This document shows, one piece after another, positions 1 through 7,795 of a stretch of DNA of 11,580 bases. The position numbers and the translations under genes were made by a program. Source of the DNA: Pseudomonadota bacterium (GTDB lineage Bacteria > Pseudomonadota > Gammaproteobacteria > Steroidobacterales > Rariloculaceae); NCBI GenBank assembly GCA_009843005.1, contig VYEH01000267.1, positions 1-11,580 on the forward strand, written 5' to 3'. Every line of letters begins with the position of its first letter. Within the stretch, counting starts at the first letter, position 1. The notes below the pieces were generated by a model. It made no database searches, was not told where the DNA came from, and saw only the letters and a program-made list of their open reading frames with translations.

Positions 1-35
1 ATCCCGTGGCGACCATGCAGACGATGGCGCAATGA
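1..35 (+). CDS. 3' end of an upstream gene (partial, unidentified)
   Basis: A reading frame open from the window edge encodes PVATMQTMAQ and stops with TGA at 33-35. This stop overlaps the ATG of the histidine kinase (32-34) in the ATGA arrangement typical of translationally coupled genes. Only about ten residues are visible, so the product cannot be named. The support is the overlap itself and the lack of a convincing Shine-Dalgarno sequence for the kinase, which would fit coupling. A chance open frame over so short a stretch remains possible. Confidence 0.4.
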   Translation, partial: PVATMQTMAQ

Positions 36-2182
36 AGAACTGGTTGCAGGCCATCTACAGGATTCGCTCGCGGATATCCACCCAGCTCTATCTCACCATC
101 GGCGGCGCGGTGGTCCTGACGGTCTCGGCCAGCCTGGTGGGCTGGTTCCTGCTCAACCGGGTGGGCGAGGTTCAGCAAGCCGTCAACGAAGGCAGCGTGC
201 CGGAGCTTGCGGCGGCGTTCGGCGTGGCGCAGTACAGCAGCGCGCTGGTTGCGGCCGCGCCCCGCCTGGCGGCCGCGGCAACGCAGGACGATTTCCGCGA
301 AGTCATGGTCGACATCAGCGCGTCCCATGCGGCGTTCGAGGAGCAACTGGCCGTGCTCGAAGTCATGGAGGCGGGCCAGGCGCCGTTCAATCGCATCCGG
401 GCGCATTCCGACACGCTGATCTCCAACATCACCGCGCTGCGCGACGAAGTGGCTGCGTCGTTTGAGCTGATGCAACGCAGGGAAGCCCTGCGCCTGGAGC
501 TGGAGGAACTGCGCGTCCGTCTCGACGGCATCATGATTCCCGCCATCGACGACCAGCTCTTCTACACCATGACCGGCTACCGGGACCTGGGCATTCCGCC
601 GGAACCTCGGCCCGAGCATTTCTCGGAAAACGAGTTCGGACGCTATCGCTACCTTGCCGAGCTTCAAGCCGACGCGACGTTGTCCACGCAACTGCTGGCG
701 AGCGCGTTCACGCTCACCGAAGCGTCGCTGGTGGAACCCCTGCGGGAGCGCTTCGAGGCCGTGGCCAGCCGCATCGAGCGCAACCTGTCCGATCTTCAGG
801 CATCCCCGCTGCACGACGAACTGGCGCCTGTCTTCGCCCGGCTCATCGATTTGGGACTCGGCCAGGCGAGCGGCTTCAACCTGCTGGTTCTGGAACTGCA
901 ACTGGGCGAACGCCAGCTCGAACTGCTCGAAGGCAACCAGGCCATCGCCATCGACCTGGTCGCCGAAGTCGACGGCCTGGTGAACACGGCCCAGACGAAC
1001 ACCGAGGACGCCACCATGGCCTCGGAGAATGCGATCCTCACCGGACGCAATCTGCTACTGGCCATCAGCGCCGTCAGCGTGGGCAGCGCGCTGCTCATCG
1101 CCTGGCTGTTCGTCGGCCGCGTGCTGCTGTTCCGCCTGGAGCAATTGTCCCGCTGGATGCGGCGTATGGCGGGCGGCGACCTGGAAACCACCGTGGACAT
1201 CGGCGGCAACGACGAAGTGGCCGACATGGCGGCGGCGCTGGAAGTGTTCCGCCGCCATGCCCTGGAGGTGCAGCGCCTGAACCTGGTGGAGAAACTGGCG
1301 GACGAACTGAAGGGCAAGAACGAGCAGTTGGAATCGGTGCTGGAAGACCTGCGCCAGGCCCAGGACCAGATCGTGATGCGCGAGAAACTCGCGGCCCTTG
1401 GTGAACTGACCGCGGGGGTGGCGCACGAAATCAAGAACCCGTTGAATTTTGTCAAGAATTTCTCGGAAGTTTCGGAAGAACTCATCGACGAACTGAAGGA
1501 AGCGCTTGAAGATGTCGCCGAGCAGATTCCGGAGGACGATCGCTCCTACATCGACGAGATAACCGGCGACCTGACCGGCAATCTGCAGCGGATTCAGTCC
1601 CACGGCGAGCGCGCCAACCGCATCGTACACGACATGCTGCAGATGGGCCGGGGCTCGGGCGATCTGCAACCCACCGACATCAACGGCCTGCTGGACGAAT
1701 ACGCGCGGCTTGCCTACCACAGCGCCCGGGCCAGCGACTCCGAATTCCAGCTCGACATCCTGCGGGATCTCGATCCCGAAATGGGGGATGTGGACGTGAT
1801 TCCCCAGGATCTCGGCCGCGTCTTTCTCAATATGGTCGGCAACGCGTGTTACGCCACCGACGAGAAGCGCAAGGCCGGGGAAGTCGACGGATACGAGCCC
1901 ACCATCTCGCTCAAGACCCGGCGCGGCGAGGAGAATATCGAGATACACATCCGGGACAACGGCAGCGGGATGCCGCCCCATGTCGTTGAAAAGATATTCA
2001 ATCCCTTCTTCACCACCAAGCCCACCGGCGAGGGCACGGGCCTTGGCCTTGCCATGTCCAGCGACATCGTGCGCGAGCACGGCGGCACCATCCAGGTGGA
2101 AACCGAGCCCGGCGAGTTCACGGAGATGATCATCGAATTGCCGCTGGAACCGCCGCTCAAGCAGGCGGAAGAGGGCGCTTGA
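32..2182 (+). CDS. Membrane sensor histidine kinase with large periplasmic domain and HAMP
   Basis: A 716-residue sensor kinase expected to autophosphorylate on His465 and pass the phosphate to a response regulator that is not in this window. Order along the chain: TM1 about 19-41; a periplasmic, largely helical sensor region about 42-340 with no recognised small-molecule fold (TorS-like helical sensing is a guess); TM2 about 341-362; HAMP about 363-415 (MAGGDLETTV, then NDEVADMAAAL); a coiled coil about 415-450; HisKA with H-box GVAHEIKNPLNF; and a HATPase domain. The HATPase has N-box VGNACYAT (Asn604), G1 box DNGSGMP (from Asp642), F box NPFFTTKP and G2 box GEGTGLGLA (from Gly666), so all catalytic boxes are intact. 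There is no PAS, receiver or HPt domain. The ATG is in an ATGA overlap with an upstream stop, suggesting coupled translation. The ligand is unknown; the porin downstream is a candidate co-regulated or co-transcribed gene. Confidence 0.93.
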   Translation: MKNWLQAIYRIRSRISTQLYLTIGGAVVLTVSASLVGWFLLNRVGEVQQAVNEGSVPELAAAFGVAQYSSALVAAAPRLAAAATQDDFREVMVDISASHAAFEEQLAVLEVMEAGQAPFNRIRAHSDTLISNITALRDEVAASFELMQRREALRLELEELRVRLDGIMIPAIDDQLFYTMTGYRDLGIPPEPRPEHFSENEFGRYRYLAELQADATLSTQLLASAFTLTEASLVEPLRERFEAVASRIERNLSDLQASPLHDELAPVFARLIDLGLGQASGFNLLVLELQLGERQLELLEGNQAIAIDLVAEVDGLVNTAQTNTEDATMASENAILTGRNLLLAISAVSVGSALLIAWLFVGRVLLFRLEQLSRWMRRMAGGDLETTVDIGGNDEVADMAAALEVFRRHALEVQRLNLVEKLADELKGKNEQLESVLEDLRQAQDQIVMREKLAALGELTAGVAHEIKNPLNFVKNFSEVSEELIDELKEALEDVAEQIPEDDRSYIDEITGDLTGNLQRIQSHGERANRIVHDMLQMGRGSGDLQPTDINGLLDEYARLAYHSARASDSEFQLDILRDLDPEMGDVDVIPQDLGRVFLNMVGNACYATDEKRKAGEVDGYEPTISLKTRRGEENIEIHIRDNGSGMPPHVVEKIFNPFFTTKPTGEGTGLGLAMSSDIVREHGGTIQVETEPGEFTEMIIELPLEPPLKQAEEGA

Positions 2183-2262
2183 ACGGTGGAACCGCCGCAG
2201 AAAAAGGCTGGGGTGGGTACTCGACCGGTTTGTTGCATAATGGCGCGCGTTGGAACCGTCGC
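2145..2262. repeat. Three copies of a 12-mer around the kinase/porin junction
   Basis: TGGAACCGCCGC occurs at 2145-2156 (inside the kinase 3' end) and 2187-2198, and with one mismatch (TGGAACCGTCGC) at 2251-2262. Start-to-start spacings are 42 and 64 nt. All three are in the same orientation. They could be binding sites for a regulator of the porin gene, but the first copy lies in coding sequence and the words are G+C-rich, so chance similarity is a real alternative. Confidence 0.35.
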
Positions 2263-2314
2263 CACGGAAAGCGCAATCCGATGAACAGGCGACCATGATG
2301 ATTGGGCGAACAGG

Positions 2315-3595
2315 ATGAGCTGGCGAATTTGCGGTGCTGTTGACGTTCTGGCCCGGACCGCATTTACGGTCGTTGGGCGAGTATTGTCCGCACCCGTTGT
2401 CCTGGCGTTACTTGCAGCCTTTGCCCTGACCTTGGCCGCGCCCGTTGCCAAGGCTCAGTCGGGGGCGTCGGGGCTGCGGGAAATGGTCGCCAATGGGACG
2501 ACTTCGCTCCGCGTGCGCTATCGGCTGGAGCACGTAGACCAGGCCAACTTCGACGAGCAGGCGCTCGCGTCCACCGCGCTGGGGCGCTGGACCTGGAATT
2601 CGGATCAGGACAATCCGTGGACGGTTGGCCTGGAAGCCGATTATGTGTTCTACGCCGGCATCGAGGACTTCAATTCCACCACCAACGGCAAGACTCAGTT
2701 TCCCATCATCGCCGACCCCGATGGCGGCGATCTCAACCAGGCGTTCCTCAAATACGCCGGTGAAGGGTTGACCGTCACGGCCGGCCGACAGCGCATCAAC
2801 CTGGGTACCCAGCGCTTCGTGGGCGGCGTCGCCTTCCGGCAGAACGAACAGACCTACGATGCCCTGCGGGTGCAGTTGTCCCGCGGCGATGCGATGCTGG
2901 ACTACAGCTACGTGAACAACATCAACCGGATCTTCGGGCCGGGCGACGGGCTGCAACCCGGGGACTGGTACGGCGACACCCACCTCCTGCGCGGCTCCCT
3001 GCAGACGGCGCCTGACCAGGAGATCGTTGCATTCGCGTACCTGTTCGACCTCAGCAATGACAACGGTCCGGACAATTCAAACGCCACCTACGGCGTTTCC
3101 TACCGCGGCGAATTCGACCTCGCGACCGTGGATGTCACTCTTTCCCGGCAATCCGAGTGGGCCGAAAACCCGCTGACCTATGATGCGCCGTTGTACACGT
3201 TCCGCAGCGATTTCCCGCTGGGCGGGGAGACGGTCCTGACGTTTGGTTACGAAGTGCTCGGCAGCGACGACGGCCGCAGGTCGGTGCGCACGCCACTGGC
3301 GCCCATGCACGCCCGCCTCGGCTGGCCCGACAAGTCCCTCATCGCGCGGCCGGACGGCGGCAGGGACGCCTGGTTCATCATCGCCGGCAACCTCGGCGGC
3401 GCGAGGCTCATCGGGGTTTACCATGACTTCAGCGCCCACGAGGGCGGGAGGAGCTACGGTTCGGAACTCGGTTTCGACATCACCTATACGCTCACGAACC
3501 GGGTCGGCCTGGAGCTCAAGTTCGCCAGGTACGACGCAGATGGCTATGACACGGATACGACCAAGGTCTGGTTCATGGTGGGGTACTCGTTGTAA
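2315..3595 (+). CDS. Outer-membrane beta-barrel porin, alginate-export type
   Basis: A 426-residue protein predicted to form an outer-membrane channel for small hydrophilic solutes. An unusually long Sec signal (hydrophobic core about 26-42) ends in AKA before Gln48. The mature part has alternating beta-strands typical of porins: RVRYRLEHVDQANF near the N-terminus, then FLKYAGEGLTVTAGRQ and INLGTQRFVGG, a segment resembling the alginate-export/porin family, and many aromatic strand ends. It closes with a barrel-like strand, VWFMVGYSL. The family assignment is by resemblance to alginate-export-domain porins; the real substrate is unknown and alginate should not be assumed. The ATG at 2315 has only a weak, close AGG upstream, and the signal peptide is long, so an internal start such as the TTG at residue 24 is possible. 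The gene lies 132 nt after the kinase in the same direction, so it may be co-transcribed or have its own promoter. Confidence 0.85.
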   Translation: MSWRICGAVDVLARTAFTVVGRVLSAPVVLALLAAFALTLAAPVAKAQSGASGLREMVANGTTSLRVRYRLEHVDQANFDEQALASTALGRWTWNSDQDNPWTVGLEADYVFYAGIEDFNSTTNGKTQFPIIADPDGGDLNQAFLKYAGEGLTVTAGRQRINLGTQRFVGGVAFRQNEQTYDALRVQLSRGDAMLDYSYVNNINRIFGPGDGLQPGDWYGDTHLLRGSLQTAPDQEIVAFAYLFDLSNDNGPDNSNATYGVSYRGEFDLATVDVTLSRQSEWAENPLTYDAPLYTFRSDFPLGGETVLTFGYEVLGSDDGRRSVRTPLAPMHARLGWPDKSLIARPDGGRDAWFIIAGNLGGARLIGVYHDFSAHEGGRSYGSELGFDITYTLTNRVGLELKFARYDADGYDTDTTKVWFMVGYSL

Positions 3596-3627
3596 CGCCG
3601 CAGCGCCCCGGGCAAGACAGTCGTATT

Positions 3628-3657
3628 GATTCAGTTTTAGCGCGGTTGAACTGAATC
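3628..3657. promoter_or_regulatory. Perfect 9-bp inverted repeat between porin and receptor genes
   Basis: GATTCAGTT at 3628-3636 is exactly complementary to AACTGAATC at 3649-3657, with a 12-nt loop. It lies 32 nt after the porin stop and about 40 nt before the receptor start. No T-tract follows, so a canonical intrinsic terminator is not supported. It could be an operator for a dimeric regulator, an mRNA hairpin protecting or separating the two messages, or a factor-assisted terminator. The sequence cannot decide between these. Confidence 0.45.
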
Positions 3658-3697
3658 GCGCATGGCCTGCGTGGTTTGGCATTGAAAAGTCATTCAA

Positions 3698-6600
3698 TTG
3701 GGACGCAATAGTGTGCGCACCGAAGATAGTCGTACAGGTGGCGGTAATCCCTTGAGACGACACGTTGCCGCTTCATCGCGACACTTCGTGAGAGGGGGGT
3801 TCCCGCTATCCCTCGCCGGGATTCTCATTCTCAATCCGCTCCCTGGCCTATACGCTCAGTCGGAGGTCCCGTTCGCCCAGTCCGATGCCGCGATTGAGGA
3901 AGTCGTCGTCACCGGTTCGCGCCTGCGCCGCGATCCGCTGACCGAACGGGCCCCGATCACGGCGCTGGGCAGGGACCAGCTCGAGCGCACCGGGCTGACC
4001 AACCTGGGCGACGCGCTGCAGAACCTGCCCATCACCGGGTCCGCGCCCAATTCGCAGTTCAATGTGCCGGGCAATTCCGGCTTTCCCCAGGACGGCGCCG
4101 GCATCGGTGCGGGTTCGGTGCAGGTGTCGTTGCGTAACGTGGAGGCCAAGCGCACCCTGGTGCTGGTGGACGGCCGCCGCTGGGTGGCCGGCGCGTCGGC
4201 TTCCGGCGTGCCCAGCCACGTGGACCTGAACACGATCCCCGACAACGTCATCGAGCGGGTCGAGATCCTGCAGGACGGCGCTTCTGCCATCTACGGCTCC
4301 GACGCCATCGGCGGGGTGGTCAACATCATCACGGACCGGAACTTCAACGGCCTGCGGTTCGATCTGCAGACCGGCGGCTATCTCGGGGAGGGCGACGGTG
4401 AGTCCACCGAAGCCGGGCTGAAGTGGGGCGCGGGCAACGCCAATACCCACCTGGTGCTGAGTGCCAGCTACCGCGAAGAGGGTGGGATCGAAACGGCCGC
4501 CCGGGCGCGGTCGGCCTTCCCGAATCCCGACGCGACCAGTTGCGACGTGCCCGGCACGCTGTGCTCGTCGTTCACGCCCCAGGGGCGGTTCGTGTTCGGA
4601 CCGAACTATGCCGGCGGCGCCAGCGTGACCCTGAACGACGGCGTCCTGAACGACGGGGGGGCTAACATTCCGGACTTCGATCCCGCCGATCCGTACGGGG
4701 GGGATTTCCACGCATTCACCGCTGCGGACCGCTTCAACTACAACGGCCCCGGCTTTAACTACCTGCGCACGCCCAACGAACGGGTCAACCTGTTCGCCAG
4801 CGCCCGGCACGGGATCGGGGCGGACACCGAACTTTTCGCCACCGTCTCGTACACAAACCGCTCGTCGGCGACCAAGGCGGCGCCCGAACCGCTCTGCCTG
4901 GGGCCGGGTTGCGGGAGCCGAATCACCGACCGGTTCTTTATTTCGGCGGACAACCCCTACAATCCCTTCGGTGTCGACCTGTCGCCGGCAGCCGGGACGC
5001 TGGCCTTCTTCGGCCGCCGCCCGCTGGAATCGGGCCCGCGTCTGTTCTATCAGGACGTGGATACGTATTTCGGCACCCTTGGCGTTGAAGGCACGTGGTC
5101 GCTGGGCGGCCGCGACCTGTTCTGGGAGGCGTACGGCAGCTACGGCGAGAACCAGGGATTCCAGGAAAAATACAACTCTCACAACGCTGCCAAACTGCAG
5201 GTGGCGCTGGGCGACCCGGACGTCTGCGCCGCCACCCCCGGTTGTGTGCCGTTCAATTTCTTCGGTGGGCAGGGGCCCGACGGGACGGGATCGTTCACAC
5301 GGGAAATGCTCGATTTCGTCACTTACACCCAACGGGATTTCAGCGACCAGACCCTGGGCAACGCCGCATTCAACGTCACCGGTGAACTGTTTTCGATGCC
5401 CGCCGGTGAGGCAGGTATTGCGGCTGGGATCGAGTATCGCGACCATGACGGCTCGTTCCGCCCGGATCCCATCGCAGAACGCGGCGAGACCGCGGGAATT
5501 CCTTCAGGGCCGACCCGCGGAGGATTCAGCGTCACGGAATTCTATGGCGAACTCAGCATGCCGCTGGTGGATGCCGGCTCGCGCTACTGGGAACTGAACC
5601 TGGCGGCCCGCAACTCCGACTACAGCACTTTCGGGTCCGAAGCCACCTACAAGGTCAATACGCTGTTCACGCCCGTCGAATCGGTGACCCTGCGCGGATC
5701 GTTCTCCACCGGATTTCGCGCCCCGGGGATCGGCGAACTGTTCGGCGGCGCCGCCCGGGAGGACTTCCTGTTTCTCGATCCTTGTGCCGATGTCCTGGGG
5801 CAGTACGGATCGGCCGACGGCGGACGCGACGCGCCTCAGCCGCAGGCCATCGTCGCCAACTGCGCCAGCCTCGGTGTGCCGCCGTCGCTGCTACAGACCA
5901 ATCCGCAACTGTCCGCAGTCTCCGCAGGAAACGCCTCGCTTTCGCCGGAAACCTCCGACTACTTCACGGCCGGGCTCGTCTGGAGCACGCAGCCTGCCGC
6001 CGACTGGATCGAGCGCTTTACGGCATCGGTGGACTAGTACGACCTGCGCATCGACGATGCCATCCAGGGGCGCAGCCCGGGCGATGTCATCTTCGCCTGC
6101 GTCGCCACGCTGGACCCGTTGTTCTGCGACCTCGCGCCCCGGCTGGAGAACGGTGTGCTGGACGTGGTCGACAATCGGCTGCAAAACATCGGCAGCATCG
6201 AGGCCAGCGGCCTCGATGCTGCGCTGGCCTATAGCGGTCCGGAGAGTCGACTCGGTCGGTTTGACGCGAGCCTCTCCGCCACCTTCCTGAACAGCTATTC
6301 CGAACGCACTGCAAACGTCGACGGAACGGAGACCACCACGGAGCGCGCCGGTACGCACACCGACGAGACATTTCAGCGCGCGTTTCCCAGGCTGCGCTGG
6401 GTGACGACGCTGGACTGGACCCGGGACCGGTGGGCCGCGGCGTTCGGCCTGCGTTGGACCGACGGGATGACACTGGACGGCGGAACGCAAATGGATTCGG
6501 CGCTATTTTCCGATCTGCGCCTGAGCTATGTTCCACCGGTGGCCGGCGACGGGTGGACGATTTCACTGGGCTTCAATAACCTATTCAACGAGGATCCGCC

Positions 6601-6709
6601 GGTATGTTTTCCCTGCGGCGTCAACGGCATGAGCCTGGTGGTGCACGATCTACCGGGGCGCGTGGGGTATCTTCGGGTGACTTACGCCGGGGCGTCTGAT
6701 CTCCGATAG
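3698..6709 (+). pseudogene. TonB-dependent outer-membrane receptor interrupted by an in-frame TAG
   Basis: A full-length receptor frame of about 1,003 codons, split by TAG at codon 780 into 779 residues (3698-6037) and 223 further in-frame residues (6038-6709). Family role: active uptake of a large or scarce ligand powered by TonB-ExbBD. Visible features are a signal peptide ending near LYA-QS (residues 51-55); a TonB box, IEEVVVTGSRLRR, from about 66; a plug domain with RTLVLVDGRR, IERVEILQDGASAIYGSDA and GGVVNIITDRNF; then a beta-barrel with closely spaced Cys pairs in loop-like segments. The part after the TAG still reads as good barrel (YDLRIDDAIQ, SIEASGLDAAL, LGFNNLFNEDPP, GRVGYLRVTYA). 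Losing the last strands should prevent barrel closure. The start is uncertain: TTG 3698 gives the longest frame, but GTG 3713 and TTG 3752 (AGGTGG 11 nt upstream) are in frame and keep the signal peptide. The substrate is not identifiable. A sequencing error or amber readthrough would make it functional. Confidence 0.88.
6035..6037 (+). other. Premature amber codon inside the receptor
   Basis: The frame reads V-D-TAG-Y-D-L-R. Receptors of this family often have two aromatic residues here (VDYYDLRID), so the TAG most simply comes from TAC or TAT by one base change at the third position. TAG is also the natural stop of this same frame (6707-6709), of the 325-residue DUF6152-type gene (6772-6774, minus strand) and of the RraA-like gene (11328-11330, minus strand). 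Genome-wide reassignment of TAG is therefore not supported. Confidence 0.85.
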
Positions 6710-6771
6710 TCAGGCGTTGCCTTGCCGAACGGTCCGGTCACACCCTTGACGCAGTCCTGCGACAGCCCGAA

Positions 6772-7749
6772 CTACGGACTGCAGTCAAAGGGCTGCACAA
6801 AGGCCCCGGGTTGATACTGCCACCACTTGCTGGCTACCGTCGGCGCTAGGTTCGACTCCGGATCGACCAGGGTTGCCGTGTACAGAAGTCGATTGTGGTC
6901 GGCACTGAGCTGAAATGTCTCGTAGAACTGGATGGGCGAGTCGCTTCCCTCGAACGTGGTGGTCACCAGGAGCCTGTCGCCGTCCATGCGGCCGGTTGAA
7001 TACCCGAGGTTGTTCGTGTGAGTACCGGGATCCTCGTGAGGGATGCCCATGTGAACTTCACGAACGGTGTCGAACTCTTCTGCGTGGATGACGACGATGT
7101 CGCCGTTGTCGATCAACTGGATGGGATAGGGCGCCCCCATCTGCGACCACAGGTCCTTGGAGGCGCAACCGCCTGAACCCCGCTCTGTCCTGTAATCGAT
7201 GCTGAACTGTCCACCCGGGAATCTCAGCGCCTGATGGCTGCCTTCGCCACCGTAGACCGTGGTCCAGACCGAAAAGATCGAGGTCGGTCGATTGGCAAAT
7301 TCCTCTTCGACCACGCGGCCATGCAAACGGTCGGTGTTGCCGACCCGGGTGGCGTCCGGCCAGCGTGGTTCGGCCGTGCGCAGGAATATGACTTCGCGGT
7401 TATCCGGCAGCAGCAGGTGGTTCATGAAGATATCGTCATCGCGGCTGCGCGAACGGTAGCCGGCGACTCGCACCCGGGTGCCCACGGCGAGCAGGTCTTC
7501 AGTCACGTTCATTCGGGTCAGGGAGGCGACGGAGTTGCTCTCCGTGGTATAGACCATTTCGTCCGCCGTGCCCTCATCGACGGTGAAGCTGACCCGCACG
7601 TGAGGGTTTCTCCACTGAATCGAGCTGATCACGCCTTCGATCTCGATGTCGGATTCCACGTCGTACAGCGCGGACCAGTTGTGGTGTGCCGAGGCATGGT
7701 TGGCCATCAACAGCAGACTTGATGCGATCAGCAGTCTTTCCATCTTCAT
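6772..7749 (-). CDS. Secreted DUF6152-type protein, second of a tandem pair
   Basis: A 325-residue predicted periplasmic protein of unknown function. The signal MKMERLLIASSLLLMANHASA is followed by a mature N-terminus beginning HHNWSALYD. Residues 22-125 resemble the small beta domain DUF6152 (IEGVISSIQWRNPHVRVSF with the Asn-Pro-His element). Residues about 150-323 form a second beta-rich region ending QPFDC, matched in the upstream paralogue (GYSTGRMDGDRLLVTTT here, GHSIGWWEDDVLVVNT there). The start was set at 7749 because AAAGGAG lies 7 nt upstream; an in-frame GTG at 7794 lacks such a site and would put 15 polar residues before the signal. It lies 46 nt after its paralogue and is probably the last gene of the minus-strand operon, converging on the receptor with 62 nt between the stops. 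The function cannot be stated; the His-rich mature N-terminus suggests possible metal binding. Confidence 0.82.
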   Translation of the reverse strand: MKMERLLIASSLLLMANHASAHHNWSALYDVESDIEIEGVISSIQWRNPHVRVSFTVDEGTADEMVYTTESNSVASLTRMNVTEDLLAVGTRVRVAGYRSRSRDDDIFMNHLLLPDNREVIFLRTAEPRWPDATRVGNTDRLHGRVVEEEFANRPTSIFSVWTTVYGGEGSHQALRFPGGQFSIDYRTERGSGGCASKDLWSQMGAPYPIQLIDNGDIVVIHAEEFDTVREVHMGIPHEDPGTHTNNLGYSTGRMDGDRLLVTTTFEGSDSPIQFYETFQLSADHNRLLYTATLVDPESNLAPTVASKWWQYQPGAFVQPFDCSP

Positions 7750-7756
7750 TTGCAAG

Positions 7757-7763
7757 CTCCTTT
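7757..7763 (-). promoter_or_regulatory. Ribosome binding site fixing the start at 7749
   Basis: On the minus strand AAAGGAG is followed by 7 nt and then ATG (7749-7747). It is a near-consensus Shine-Dalgarno sequence. It favours this ATG over the GTG at 7794, so the signal peptide starts MKMERLL. Confidence 0.75.
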
Positions 7764-7795
7764 GACTACCGCTCCAGTGGTGAGCCTTATTCACC

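Noticed and set aside
2236..2241. CATAAT as a -10 promoter element for the porin
   Set aside because: It resembles a -10 box followed by GGCGCGC, but no acceptable -35 lies 16-18 nt upstream, so it is not listed as a feature.
1055..2296. 413-codon open frame on the minus strand opposite the kinase
   Set aside because: Covers the complementary strand of the HisKA/HATPase region; low-complexity composition and no domain signal.
3848..5446. 532-codon open frame on the minus strand opposite the receptor
   Set aside because: Antisense shadow of a high-G+C gene; its translation has no recognisable domain, while the plus-strand frame is a clear TonB-dependent receptor.
6035..6037. TAG decoded as an amino acid genome-wide
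   Set aside because: TAG is the terminal stop of three genes in this window, including this one, so reassignment is not supported.
6710..6771. Terminator between the convergent receptor and DUF6152 genes
   Set aside because: Only a short CGCA/TGCG hairpin (6750-6761) without a T-tract on either strand; too weak to call.
7750..7794. Longer N-terminus for the downstream DUF6152 protein from GTG 7794
   Set aside because: It would place 15 polar residues before the signal peptide and lacks a ribosome binding site, whereas ATG 7749 has AAAGGAG.
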